DNA of 64,000 bases. Origin: Strigamia acuminata (Eukaryota; Arthropoda; Chilopoda; Geophilomorpha; Linotaeniidae). The stretch spans positions 3,351,087-3,415,086 of the forward strand of contig OX442314.1 in NCBI GenBank assembly GCA_949358305.1. Direction: 5' to 3'. The translations under genes were made by a program, and so were the position numbers. Positions 11,356-21,776 of this stretch are shown here, piece after piece (position 1 is the first letter of the stretch; each line of letters starts with the position of its first letter). Below the pieces are notes generated by a model. The model was not told where the DNA came from. It saw only the letters and a program-made list of their open reading frames with translations, and ran no database searches.

Positions 11356-14300
11356 ATTATTGTTGTTTTACCGTCGGCTTCGCTCCGCTTTTTCACGATT
11401 CCATTGACGATGACCACGTCACCGGGAACGCAGCTGTCGATTAGATCGCGCGTGAGTTCGCATTCTACGGTCCTTGGGATCCTCCCGGTTTCCTTTTCGT
11501 CGTCTATCTCTTGAATTCTTTGCAATTAAATTTCCAGTAAAATTTTTTGATTTTAATTTTAATTTACTTTTATTGTGTAAATGCTGTTATGTGAAAAAGT
11601 CGAATATTCGATTTTTGATCATAAATATTTGATAATTTGATAAAATTTGCCACGAAATTTGAGAAAATTTCTCATAAATATTTAAAATTTGAGAAAATTT
11701 CTCATAAATATTTAAAATTTGAGAAAATTTCTTATAAATATTTAAAATTTGAGAAAATTTCTTATAAATATTTAAAATTTGAGAAAATTTCTCATAAATA
11801 TTTAAAATTTGAGAAAATTTCTCATAAATATTTAAAATTTGAGAAAATTTCTCATAAATATTTAAAATTTGAGAAAATTTCTCATAAATATTTAAAATTT
11901 GAGAAAATTTCTCATAAATATTTAAAATGTGAGAAAATTTCTCATAAATATTTAAAATTTGAGAAAATTTCTCATAAATATTTAAAATGTGAGAAAATTT
12001 CTCATAAATATTTAAAATTTGAGAAAATTTCTCATAAATATTTAAAATTTGAGAAAATTTCTCATAAATATTTAAAATTTGAGAAAATTTCTCATAAATA
12101 TTTAAAATTTGAGAAAATTTCTCATAAATATTTAAAATTTGAGAAAATTTCTCATAAATATTTAAAATTTGAGAAAATTTCTCATAAATATTTAAAATTT
12201 GAGAAAATTTCTCATAAATATTTAAAATTTGAGAAAATTTCTCATAAATATTTAAAATTTGAGAAAATTTCTCATAAATATTTAAAATTTGAGAAAATTT
12301 CTCATAAATATTTAAAATTTGAGAAAATTTCTCATAAATATTTAAAATTTGAGAAAATTTCTCATAAATATTTAAAATTTGAGAAAATTTCTCATAAATA
12401 TTTAAAATTTGAGAAAATTTCTCATAAATATTTAAAATTTGAGAAAATTTCTCATAAATATTTAAAATTTGAGAAAATTTCTCATAAATATTTAAAATTT
12501 GAGAAAATTTCTCATAAATATTTAAAATTTGAGAAAATTTCTCATAAATATTTAAAATTTGAGAAAATTTCTCATAAATATTTAAAATTTGAGAAAATTT
12601 CTCATAAATATTTAAAATTTGAGAAAATTTCTCATAAATATTTAAAATTTGAGAAAATTTCTCATAAATATTTAAAATTTGAGAAAATTTCTCATAAATA
12701 TTTAAAATTTGAGAAAATTTCTCATAAATATTTCAAATTTGAGAAAATTTCTCATAAATATTTAAAATTTGAGAAAATTTCTCATAAATATTTCAAATTT
12801 GAGAAAATTTCTCATAAATATTTAAAATTTGAGAAAATTTCTCATAAATATTTAAAATTTGAGAAAATTTCTCATAAATATTTAAAATTTGAGAAAATTT
12901 CTCATAAATATTTAAAATTTGAGAAAATTTCTCATAAATATTTCAAATTTGAGAAAATTTCTCATAAATATTTCAAATTTGAGAAAATTTCTCATAAATA
13001 TTTCAAATTTGAGAAAATTTCTCATAAATATTTAAAATTTGAGAAAATTTCTCATAAATATTTAAAATTTGAGAAAATTTCTCATAAATATTTAAAATTT
13101 GAGAAAATTTCTCATAAATATTTAAAATTTGAGAAAATTTCTCATAAATATTTAAAATTTGAGAAAATTTCTCATAAATATTTAAAATTTGAGAAAATTT
13201 CTCATAAATATTTAAAATTTGAGAAAATTTCTCATAAATATTTAAAATTTGAGAAAATTTCTCATAAATATTTAAAATTTGAGAAAATTTCTCATAAATA
13301 TTTAAAATTTGAGAAAATTTCTCATAAATATTTAAAATTTGAGAAAATTTCTCATAAATATTTAAAATTTGAGAAAATTTCTCATAAATATTTAAAATTT
13401 GAGAAAATTTCTCATAAATATTTAAAATTTGAGAAAATTTCTCATAAATATTTAAAATTTGAGAAAATTTCTCATAAATATTTAAAATTTGAGAAAATTT
13501 CTCATAAATATTTAAAATTTGAGAAAATTTCTCATAAATATTTAAAATTTGAGAAAATTTCTCATAAATATTTAAAATTTGAGAAAATTTCTCATAAATA
13601 TTTAAAATTTGAGAAAATTTCTCATAAATATTTCAAATTTGAGAAAATTTCTCATAAATATTTCAAATTTGAGAAAATTTCTCATAAATATTTCAAATTT
13701 GAGAAAATTTCTCATAAATATTTAAAATTTGAGAAAATTTCTCATAAATATTTAAAATTTGAGAAAATTTCTCATAAATATTTAAAATTTGAGAAAATTT
13801 CTCATAAATATTTAAAATTTGAGAAAATTTCTCATAAATATTTAAAATTTGAGAAAATTTCTCATAAATATTTAAAATTTGAGAAAATTTCTCATAAATA
13901 TTTAAAATTTGAGAAAATTTCTCATAAATATTTAAAATTTGAGAAAATTTCTCATAAATATTTAAAATTTGAGAAAATTTCTCATAAATATTTAAAATTT
14001 GAGAAAATTTCTCATAAATATTTAAAATTTGAGAAAATTTTGTCATACCAGTAAATAATTAAATATTTGAAAATTTGACTAAATTTATCAAAAATGTTTA
14101 TAAATTTGACTAAATTTATCAAAAATGTTTATAAATTTGACTAAATTTATCAAAAATGTTTATAAATTTGACTAAATTTATCAAAAATGTTTATAAATTT
14201 GAATAAATTTAGCAAAAATGTTTATAAATTTGACTAAATTTATCAAAAATGTTTATAAATTTGACTAAATTTATCAAAAATGTTTATAAATTTGACTAAA

Positions 14301-15653
14301 TTTATCAAAAATGTTTATAAATTTGAATAAATTTAGCAAAAATGTTTATAAATTTGACTAAATTTATCAAAAATGTTTATAAATTTGAATAAATTTATCA
14401 AAAATGTTTATAAATTTGACTAAATTTATCAAAAATGTTTATAAATTTGACTAAATTTATCAAAAATGTTTATAAATTTGACTAAATTTATCAAAAATGT
14501 TTATAAATTTGAATAAATTTAGCAAAAATGTTTATAAATTTGACTAAATTTATCAAAAATGTTTATAAATTTGACTAAATTTAGCAAAAATGTTTATAAA
14601 TTTTACTAAATTTATCAAAAATGTTTATAAACTTGAAGCCTCATTCGCATCACATCCCGCGCTCAAAAACAGCATTTACGGTAAAATTTACTTAATGGTC
14701 TGCAAATCAATCGTTTCGGTCAGCCGGCTACGGCATTCAGGTAAAAACGTCCGTCCGCGACACTCGTCGTTTGCACAACAAGTCGGCAAATCATAAATGC
14801 CGTCCGACAACTCTTTCACCTCAATCTGAGAACAAACGCAGCACTTGAAAGCCATCCGCGTGCACACGAGACTAATATCGCTAGTGCGCACCACCGTGCC
14901 TCTTATCGCCACCAATTTTCCATAGCAATTAGTTTTTAAATTTTTCAGAGGCAAAAGCGGCTCAATGCCCACGAGTCGTGCGTGTACGAACGGGACTGGC
15001 GGTGCGGGCGACTCGTCGTCCACTTCGGCCCGCCATTCTCTCTCGGCCTCTTGCGTCATCAACTACGAATAAATAAAAAAAAAAATTTAAAATTAAAAAT
15101 TAAACGTTTTTAATTCTATATTTTTTTTACTTGATGCATCGCCAATCCACACGTGGACAACACTTCCACTGGTCTGGATTTGGCGTCGGCGATGAAAGTC
15201 GGCCAACCCGTCGAAAACTCGACATCTGCCAATAATTCCTTCGTGTCGAGCCCCAAAGATCCGCGGGATTCGACTCGAGCCTAAAAATTATTAAATATTA
15301 TGTCTAAATGTATGAAATCGTCATTTATTAACATTTGATTTTGGGACCTTGCTCTGTTGTATATTTATTGTCCTGGTCAGATGTTTAAGCACGAGATGTA
15401 TGTGTTTCGCAATGTCGTTGTCGTCATCGTAAACTAAATGAAATAAATTGAAAAATAAATCAAACGTGCAGATGCCCTTAACATTCTACTCACGTTCGTC
15501 GGGAAAATATATTTTCCACGCTTGGAATGGCGATCGTACCTCCGGATCCTCAGTTACATTTTGCTTACGAGTTTCGTGCGGTACGTTAATGTTTTTCTGC
15601 CTTTTACCTCGAAATCCTCGGTAATTTCCTCTCCAAATATGCCGCCCAGCCAT
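8594..15653 (-). CDS. MCM8: MCM8, minichromosome maintenance helicase paralogue
   Basis: Ten coding exons on the minus strand: 15494..15653, 15348..15433, 15131..15280, 14692..15062, 11372..11517, 10452..11304, 9129..9351, 8976..9069, 8751..8911 and 8594..8698. All have GT-AG borders and consistent phase, giving about 782 residues. The N terminus is glycine/arginine-rich, as in vertebrate MCM8. A cysteine cluster (CCVCSQIE...CCANDEC) fits the MCM zinc ribbon. The AAA+ core has Walker [10 protein letters not shown], Walker [10 protein letters not shown], sensor NPVGGHY and arginine finger SRFDLVF. The C-terminal winged-helix part ends in a YLLK...YKL motif. MCM8 pairs with MCM9 as a helicase in homologous recombination and crosslink repair; MCM9 is not in this window. 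Identity to MCM8 rather than MCM2-7 rests on the residues around Walker A and the [10 protein letters not shown] block. Confidence 0.95.
9375..9431. repeat. Perfect 57-bp palindrome in MCM8 intron 6
   Basis: Two 28-bp arms (9375-9402 and 9404-9431) are perfect reverse complements around a single central C. The core reads ACTTAAAGCATTTTGTGG on the right arm. It lies just upstream, in transcript direction, of the acceptor of exon 7 at 9351. The unit could extrude as a cruciform or fold as a hairpin in the pre-mRNA. It may be the remnant of a foldback element. Confidence 0.9.
9976..10052. repeat. Diverged copies of the 15-bp GGATTTATTTCCACG repeat
   Basis: About five imperfect copies of the same 15-bp motif that forms the large array at 21658-23850. 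Here they sit inside MCM8 intron 6, with variants such as GGATTTATATCCACGA. The two sites are more than 11 kb apart and share a specific motif, which suggests a dispersed seed or a repeat carried by a mobile element. Confidence 0.75.
11309..11355. repeat. (TTTA)n microsatellite
   Basis: About eleven tandem TTTA units in MCM8 intron 5, beginning a few bases downstream (in transcript direction: upstream) of the exon 6 acceptor. Confidence 0.95.
11655..14040. repeat. 30-bp minisatellite, about 79 copies, in MCM8 intron 4
   Basis: Near-perfect head-to-tail units of 30 bp containing GAGAAAATTTCTC, a short dyad with 5-bp arms. Because 30 is a multiple of three and the unit lacks stops in some frames, an 805-codon open frame runs through the array on the plus strand (repeating [10 protein letters not shown]) and a shorter one on the minus strand. 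These are artefacts of the repeat. Variants are few: a TTTC-for-TTTA change appears singly near 12732 and 12792 and then as runs of three near 12942-13020 and 13632-13700. That pattern indicates a block duplication of about 690 bp inside the array. Confidence 0.97.
14070..14632. repeat. 31-bp minisatellite, about 18 copies, in MCM8 intron 4
   Basis: Tandem units of 31 bp with the core GACTAAATTTATCAAAAATG. Each unit contains inverted arms AAATTTAT and ATAAATTT around an 11-base loop. Variant units with GAATAAATTTAG recur every few copies. It abuts the 30-bp array but has a different unit and period, so the two expanded independently. It ends about 60 bp short of the exon 4 donor. Confidence 0.95.
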
Positions 15654-16149
15654 CAGTGCTGCATTCTCGAAGCGGATGGAGAATGGACAACTCTAAAACC
15701 CGAAACGTTACAGAACTGTCGTTGCGATTATTACTTAGATTAATTTAATAAATGCGCATTTTTATTGATTTATTTCATCAATTCTGAAAATCTAAGAATC
15801 TAAAATTATAATTTCTGCAAACAATCCGCCGCCAACTATGATACTCGATGTCCCACACTGGAAACTTTAAAACATGGCACTACTCTCCGAATTATGAAAA
15901 AATCTTCTATATAAATGAAAATGTAAATGTTCGTTCGTTCAAAATCTTAAATCTCCGAAAGTTCTTCACCGATTGCTTTGAAATTTTGACACAACTTTGC
16001 ATTCGAAAGGCACATGCCTACTATATAGATGTCACACCTGTGACAGGTAAAAACACGTTTTTTTTAAAAAAAAAATAACCGCACCATCTGTTGGACGTAA
16101 AGCAATACACGATTCCATTTCAATGTTTCTGACTTATACTTATAACGAT
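15654..16149. other. MCM8 upstream region with an interspersed-repeat-like stretch
   Basis: 15654-15720 is probably MCM8 5' untranslated sequence. From about 15890 to 16070 the text (ATAAATGAAAATG..GTTCGTTCG.., then ..CACCGATTGCTTTGAAATTTTGACAC..) resembles a class of short interspersed repeats common in invertebrate genomes. I cannot assign a family. A 76-codon open frame there has no recognisable domain. Confidence 0.35.
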
Positions 16150-16413
16150 TGTAAACTATTACTAGCTGACTCCAAATAAACAAAATGGCGGACCCGCTGG
16201 TCCGCGACGCACACACTAGCTTGTTAAATTCAAAGTGATCTTTATTACAAATTATTACATTTAAATATGAGACTGGTCAGCCCTGATTGGCTGACCACAA
16301 GGAACAGCCCCCAATTGGCTGTCTACCCCCAAAACGTCTATCGGACATATTCGCGTATGCCCGCCCCGCCCCCTGGCGACCGTTGTCGCCTGTCGAAACC
16401 CCAAAACTCCACA
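16150..16413 (-). repeat. 3' LTR of element C (264 bp)
   Basis: Matches 21376-21639 base for base as far as I can read. It begins (in element orientation) TGTGGAGTTTTGGGG and ends in TTTACA. The upstream target base block is CGAT. Confidence 0.95.
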
Positions 16414-16426
16414 CTCGGTCATCCGA

Positions 16427-19400
16427 CTAAATGTCGGCGCCCCCGCCGACACCTGTTAACTCGTCTTCGGCTCCCGATGCTGCGTCGTCCTCGAATGTCC
16501 ACTTCTTCATCTGGTCGATTGGTGCGGTCGTTTTGTATCGAGGTGGGTTCTCAAGACTCGTAACCTCGTACACTGTGCTCGAAATTCGCCGACTTACTCG
16601 CAATGGTCCTCGGTATAGATTACTGAGTTTCCCTGCTTTGCCTTGTATTGCGATCGCTTTCCTTCGTACGACGACCACATCTCCGACCTCGTATGTCCGG
16701 CTTGGTCCTCGATGTCTATCGAACGCCTTTTTCTGCTTGATCTGGTTTTCCGTCATTGTTTCGTATGCTTCGTTTCTTATGTCTTCGATTTCTGTCCCGT
16801 CTCCATCGTTTTCCTCGACTACTATCGCTGCTAATCTTGGCTCGATGATCGTTCTCGGCTGGAATCCATACAACACCTCCAACGGTGTTTTCTTGGTCGA
16901 CTGGTTGATTCTTGAGTTGATCGCGATTTCAACCTTGTCAATCCCTTTGCTCCAATCGCTCCCGTCGTCCTTCGTCGTTTGGCTCGCCAACATTGGAACT
17001 ATCGTTCGGTTCATCCTTTCCACTTGTCCATTCGCTCTCGGATTTTCCGTCGAAGTCAGCACGTGTCGAATCTCGAGTTCCGTGCACATCTCTGCAAATA
17101 ATGCGTTGGTGAACGCAGTTCCTCGATCTGTAATAATCCGCGTCGGGATCCACATTCGTGCACACAGCTTCCGAATCTCTTTGCACGTAGTCGTTGCGTT
17201 CGTTGATTTCACCGGCATCAGAAAGACCAATTTCGAAAAATTGCATACCGCCACCAGAATGTGTCGATATCCAATGCCGCTCTTCGGAAAGGGGCCCACA
17301 TGATCCAGGTGAACAGTGTGGAATGGCACCCTTTGTCTCTCGATAATATTCAACTCGCCGGCCCGTTTTCCTCCTGGTTCCTTCCTCATCAAACACTCGA
17401 CGCACGTTCCTACGGCTGCCTTTACGTAACTTCGCATCCTGGGGAACCAAAACCTCTTCCGAATCGCCTCAATCGTTGCGTCGACTCCTGGATGCGCGTG
17501 TCCAATATGTACTTCGTTCGTGATCTGTCTCCGCATCATCTTGGGCAAATACAATACATCCCTTCGCCGTCCATTTGCCGTCAATTCGAAATAAACGTGT
17601 CCCTTCTTGATTTTGTATCCCCGACTCTTGTGCTGCATTCGTTCGTCCAATGAACTTTTATCTTCTACCGACAGCGCGTCCTTCAACTCTTTACACTCGG
17701 GATCGCTTTCCTGCGCAGCCACGAGCCAGTCGCCTTCTGTAAATTTAATTTGGTTAACTTTGAACCGTCGTTCCATCTCCGTTTCCTCGCCGCTTGCTGG
17801 TTCCGCGTTCCTACTCAGGGCGTCGACGTGGCCCATGAGTAATCCTGGTCGATGTATTGCTTTGAAATTATATTCCGAAAGCGCCAACACCCATCTCCCG
17901 ATTCGTGGCGTCAACTCCCGTTTCTTCAACCCGTACCGTACCGCCTCGCAATCTGTCACCACCGTAAACTCCGAGCCGTACAAATACATCCGAAATTTCA
18001 ATACTGCCCAAACTACCGCCATCAACTCGAGCTCCGTTGAATGATATCGCTTCTCGCATTCGGTCGTCGTTCTACTCGCGTAGATAATCGGGTGCAGATC
18101 GTTTCCTTCGCCTCGCTGCATCAACACTGCTCCGATCCCGTCTTGTGATGCGTCCGTATGCACCTCGCACGGTCGTGTGTTATCGTAGATCTTCAACACG
18201 GGCTCCGCAATCAATTCTCCAATTAACCCCTGAAACGCCGCTTCACACTCAGTCGTCCACACAAACGTTTCGTTCTTGCGAGTTAATTTCGTCAGCGCTC
18301 TCGTTTTTGTCGCGTATCCTGCGATAAATCGTCGGAAATACCCACATAATCCCAAAAAGCTCCTTACGCCTCGTATGTCTTTTGGCCTCGCAAAATTCTT
18401 GATCGCGCTTGTTTTCTCGAATCCTGGTCGTAGGCCGTCTTTCGTCAGTCGTAGCCCGAGAAACTGTACTTCTTCGCAGAGGAAGTGGCACTTGCTCAAC
18501 TTCAATGTGAGCTTCGATCTTCTCACCTCGATTAAGATCTTTCGCATCTTCTCGATTAACTCCGCGTTCGTTTTCGCACCCGATAGAAGATCGTCCATAT
18601 ATCTGCGCAGTACTTCGTATGGCAAATGTCCGAACGCCAACTCCATCACTCGATTGAAAACAAACGGCGCGTTTATCAACCCAAACGGCATCCGTACAAA
18701 CTGGTATTTGCCGTTCATTGTCGAAAATGCTGTTTTCTCTTGCGCTCCGGCCGTCAATTCGATCTGGTAGTAACCCGACGCCAAATCGAACACTAGGAAG
18801 ACTCGCCATTCGTGCGTCCCGTCGAGTAACTCATCCATCCTGGGGCACGGAAAGTGTTCCTTCACCGTTATTTCGTTGAGCGACCTGAAATCAATACAAA
18901 TTCTCCATTCGCCAGTTTTCTTGCGCACCATCACGATCGGACTGTTGAATGGACTTTTTGATCGCGTCACGAATCCTGCTCCTTCCAACTCGGCGACCAT
19001 TTTGTCGATTTCTTTCTGTTGCGCCGCCGAATACTGGTATCGCCGCAAATTCGTTGGTCTTGTCGTTGTAACTTCGATTTCCATCTTGAGATCTGGGAAA
19101 CATCCGACCTCCTCCAAACTCGTAGCGAAGCAGTCTCGAAATTCGTCGTTGATCATCGTCAGTACAATCTCCGTCTCTTCTGGCGTCACCGATTTGCCCA
19201 AATTAATTTCGTCGGCCGTTATTCGCATCCTCGGACTCGCCTCGGTCGTCGCGACTTTCTTGACTTGTACTTGGTGCAACGACGGTTCTTCTTCGGTGAT
19301 TTCAACGTGTCCAAGCTTTCGACCTCGTGTGACTCGTACTTCTTCCCGTCCATCGTTGATTATTGGCATTATTGCCCGCTCGTTCTTTACTTCGATCAAA

Positions 19401-21175
19401 CCTTCTGGTACTTCTAATCGATCCGTCACCGCGCGTTCGTTTTCTACGTAAAACAACCCGTCTGATTGATTCTTTGCTCGTACCGTCACCAAACTTATCG
19501 AGTGGGCTGGCACCACTTTGTTCTCGTCGATCACGAGCGCTCGCGGCTTTGCTGCAGTGATTTTCGGCTCGATTCTGGTAATTCCTGCTTGGTCTTGCAT
19601 CCCTTCCCTCGGTCTGAACGTTACGTATCCTCCATCGGACTGCATCGTGATCGTTGGGTGTTTCAAGAATGGCTTCCCTATCCAGACTTCCGTCGGCATC
19701 CTGGCGTCGTCGACCACGTAGAACTCGACATCCGTCAATTTCACGTTTGCGCTTTCCACATCACATCTCGTTCGCCCGCGATAGCGACTTGCGTCTTGAT
19801 TAAATCCTTCGATCACGAATTCGTAGTCCGGCTCCTCGATTTTCGTACGTTTCGCAAACGTCTTACTAATTAGACACACGGCGCTTTGCGTATCGATTCC
19901 CGCGCTGCATTTCTTTCCATCGACCCACATCATGGTCTCGAATTCTGGCTGCATCTCCTCGGCTTCGATCTTGTAAATCTTCTTCGTCTTAACGTCCAAC
20001 TTGTCCTTCGATGGCTGCTTCCGCTCTTTCTTTGGCTCTGGGCACGTGTTCGCCATGTGCCCAAATCCGCTACAATTAAAACATTTTGTCCCGTTTGGAC
20101 ACGCGTTCGATAAATGCCCCGACTCGTGACATTTAAAACACTTCAACTCGTTTGGACAGTCCTCCTTTCGGTGCCCCTTCTCGCCGCATTTGTAACACTT
20201 GATCATCGCGTTCCCGGTTGGCTTCGCTGTAGACGTCTTCACTTTTGTTTCGACGATCGCGACTTTGGTCCGCGCTTCCACGCTTCGCATCGTTCGGACG
20301 ATTTCGGTGATATGTTGGTACTGGAGAAAATACATTGGCGCCGTGGCGGTCTTGAGTTTTAGCCCGTCCAACAAATATTCCTGTGCGTCCCCGATCGTCA
20401 TTCCCAACTTTTCGCACGTGGCCCATTTCCGTCGTAAATAGGTTTCGGCCGTCTCGTCGTTCTTCTGCGGTGCCCGAATCAACCTTTCTTTCTCGTCGTA
20501 TGTTAGTCGTTGATCCGGAAAATTCTTCTTCAACTCGGCCTCCCACGCGTCAAATTTCCGTATCGTCGTTCCGGAATTTTCGTGCCATACCTTCGCCGGA
20601 CCATCCAACGCCGCCGCCGCCGTCGTTACTTTGGTTGCGTTCGTCCACTTGTATTCTTTCGCGTATTCGTGAACGTCCGCCAACCACTGCGTCGTTGTCC
20701 GCAACTCGTTCTGGTCTCCCGAAAATCGTGGCAGTTTTGGCGCGTTTTTCACTTCTTTCGGCTCTTTCGGCGCCTCTGGTTTCGTCTGCATCGCTAGCAT
20801 CGACGCCATCATTTGCTTCATCATCTCTTGTACTTGATCCGCACTAAATCCGCCGTTCATCATTGCTTGTACCGGTGGGTTTTCTTCTATCTCCGGATCG
20901 TTGTCTTCTACTTTCTCTTCGTCTTTCTCTTCGCCTTCCTCTTCGCCTTTCTCGTCGTCGTCTTCATCGTCGCTTCCTACTTCTTCTATGATTCCCGCCT
21001 CCATACGCATCGCGCGCCATAACTGTCCCAGCATGTCTGTTTTCAACTTTTGTGGTACGATTTTTCGCTCTCGTAACAGTGGTTTAATCTCCCGGGTCCT
21101 CAGCACGTTTAATTCTTCGTACGTTGGAATCTCTTTACGTTGGATTTTTGCTAATACTGCTTCCGCGTCGGCCAT
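16427..21175 (-). CDS. Gag-Pol polyprotein of element C
   Basis: A single 1,582-codon ORF from ATG 21175 to a TAG 14 bases before the 3' LTR. Gag: an acidic stretch near residues 65-95, then three CCHC zinc knuckles (CYKCGEKGHRKEDC, CFKCHESGHLSNAC and CFNCSGFGHMANTC) at about 327-378. The protease candidate has DTQS near residue 428, where the family normally has D-T/S-G. RT with YMDD lies near 858, RNase H (HTDASQDG) near 1005, integrase HHCC near 1228, and the integrase core D, D, E near 1291, 1348 and 1383. Pol order PR-RT-RH-IN is Gypsy/Metaviridae type. No frameshift separates gag from pol. The product would be processed in cytoplasmic particles and integrate cDNA in the nucleus. Confidence 0.95.
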   Translation of the reverse strand: MADAEAVLAKIQRKEIPTYEELNVLRTREIKPLLRERKIVPQKLKTDMLGQLWRAMRMEAGIIEEVGSDDEDDDEKGEEEGEEKDEEKVEDNDPEIEENPPVQAMMNGGFSADQVQEMMKQMMASMLAMQTKPEAPKEPKEVKNAPKLPRFSGDQNELRTTTQWLADVHEYAKEYKWTNATKVTTAAAALDGPAKVWHENSGTTIRKFDAWEAELKKNFPDQRLTYDEKERLIRAPQKNDETAETYLRRKWATCEKLGMTIGDAQEYLLDGLKLKTATAPMYFLQYQHITEIVRTMRSVEARTKVAIVETKVKTSTAKPTGNAMIKCYKCGEKGHRKEDCPNELKCFKCHESGHLSNACPNGTKCFNCSGFGHMANTCPEPKKERKQPSKDKLDVKTKKIYKIEAEEMQPEFETMMWVDGKKCSAGIDTQSAVCLISKTFAKRTKIEEPDYEFVIEGFNQDASRYRGRTRCDVESANVKLTDVEFYVVDDARMPTEVWIGKPFLKHPTITMQSDGGYVTFRPREGMQDQAGITRIEPKITAAKPRALVIDENKVVPAHSISLVTVRAKNQSDGLFYVENERAVTDRLEVPEGLIEVKNERAIMPIINDGREEVRVTRGRKLGHVEITEEEPSLHQVQVKKVATTEASPRMRITADEINLGKSVTPEETEIVLTMINDEFRDCFATSLEEVGCFPDLKMEIEVTTTRPTNLRRYQYSAAQQKEIDKMVAELEGAGFVTRSKSPFNSPIVMVRKKTGEWRICIDFRSLNEITVKEHFPCPRMDELLDGTHEWRVFLVFDLASGYYQIELTAGAQEKTAFSTMNGKYQFVRMPFGLINAPFVFNRVMELAFGHLPYEVLRRYMDDLLSGAKTNAELIEKMRKILIEVRRSKLTLKLSKCHFLCEEVQFLGLRLTKDGLRPGFEKTSAIKNFARPKDIRGVRSFLGLCGYFRRFIAGYATKTRALTKLTRKNETFVWTTECEAAFQGLIGELIAEPVLKIYDNTRPCEVHTDASQDGIGAVLMQRGEGNDLHPIIYASRTTTECEKRYHSTELELMAVVWAVLKFRMYLYGSEFTVVTDCEAVRYGLKKRELTPRIGRWVLALSEYNFKAIHRPGLLMGHVDALSRNAEPASGEETEMERRFKVNQIKFTEGDWLVAAQESDPECKELKDALSVEDKSSLDERMQHKSRGYKIKKGHVYFELTANGRRRDVLYLPKMMRRQITNEVHIGHAHPGVDATIEAIRKRFWFPRMRSYVKAAVGTCVECLMRKEPGGKRAGELNIIERQRVPFHTVHLDHVGPFPKSGIGYRHILVAVCNFSKLVFLMPVKSTNATTTCKEIRKLCARMWIPTRIITDRGTAFTNALFAEMCTELEIRHVLTSTENPRANGQVERMNRTIVPMLASQTTKDDGSDWSKGIDKVEIAINSRINQSTKKTPLEVLYGFQPRTIIEPRLAAIVVEENDGDGTEIEDIRNEAYETMTENQIKQKKAFDRHRGPSRTYEVGDVVVVRRKAIAIQGKAGKLSNLYRGPLRVSRRISSTVYEVTSLENPPRYKTTAPIDQMKKWTFEDDAASGAEDELTGVGGGADI

Positions 21176-21375
21176 CTCTCGTTCGAAGTTCGGCTAACCT
21201 TCGTAGCACGTGTTTATTCGGCGAATCGTCTCTCGTTTCCCGAACCGTCCACGCGTTATTTGTTACCCCGAATTTCGTTCCCGTCGCCAAAAACAGTCGT
21301 TGCCTCTCACTTTCTCTACTTTTTCGTCTACTTTATCATCTATCGTCGCATCGAATCCTTCTATCCCACTTCTGA

Positions 21376-21639
21376 TGTAAACTATTACTAGCTGACTCCA
21401 AATAAACAAAATGGCGGACCCGCTGGTCCGCGACGCACACACTAGCTTGTTAAATTCAAAGTGATCTTTATTACAAATTATTACATTTAAATATGAGACT
21501 GGTCAGCCCTGATTGGCTGACCACAAGGAACAGCCCCCAATTGGCTGTCTACCCCCAAAACGTCTATCGGACATATTCGCGTATGCCCGCCCCGCCCCCT
21601 GGCGACCGTTGTCGCCTGTCGAAACCCCAAAACTCCACA
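21376..21639 (-). repeat. 5' LTR of element C (264 bp)
   Basis: Direct repeat of 16150-16413. In element orientation it is followed by TCAGAAGTGGGATAG, where the primer-binding site should lie. I could not match that confidently to a tRNA 3' end. Confidence 0.95.
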
Positions 21640-21657
21640 CGATCTATTTACGATTCC

Positions 21658-21776
21658 CAAATTTCCAATTTCCACGGGATTTATTTCCGCAGGTTTTATT
21701 TCCTCGGGATTTATTTCCGCGTGATTTATTTCCTCGGGATTTATTTCCACGGGATTTATTTCCACGGGATTTATTT
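21658..21776. repeat. 15-bp minisatellite, left block
   Basis: About eight units of the 15-bp motif GGATTTATTTCCACG and its TCCTCG variant. It is separated from the main array only by the inserted MITE at 21777-22153. Confidence 0.9.

Larger units (their letters stand above)
16150..21639 (-). mobile_element. Complete Gypsy LTR retrotransposon (element C)
   Basis: Two 264-bp LTRs, apparently identical, flank one long ORF. The element reads on the minus strand. It is bordered by a 4-bp target duplication CGAT (16146-16149 and 21640-21643), and the LTR ends are TG...CA. Identical LTRs, an intact duplication and an intact ORF together indicate a very recent insertion that may still be active. 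The insertion lies between MCM8 and the 15-bp minisatellite. Element D is a fragment of the same family. Confidence 0.95.

Noticed and set aside
11655-14040. CRISPR array
   Set aside because: Units are contiguous with no spacers, and the genome is eukaryotic.
11637-14054. 805-codon plus-strand frame repeating [10 protein letters not shown]
   Set aside because: It is the 30-bp minisatellite read through; the unit is a multiple of three without stops. It lies in MCM8 intron 4 and is open on the other strand in part.
15522-15743. 73-codon plus-strand frame near the MCM8 start
   Set aside because: It is antisense to MCM8 exon 1 and has no independent support.
16431-17303. 290-codon plus-strand frame and similar long frames antisense to elements C, D and B
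   Set aside because: Shadows of the pol genes on the opposite strand, with no domains.
16150-21639. Assigning a tRNA primer to element C
   Set aside because: The bases after its 5' LTR do not clearly match a tRNA 3' end that I can recall with confidence.
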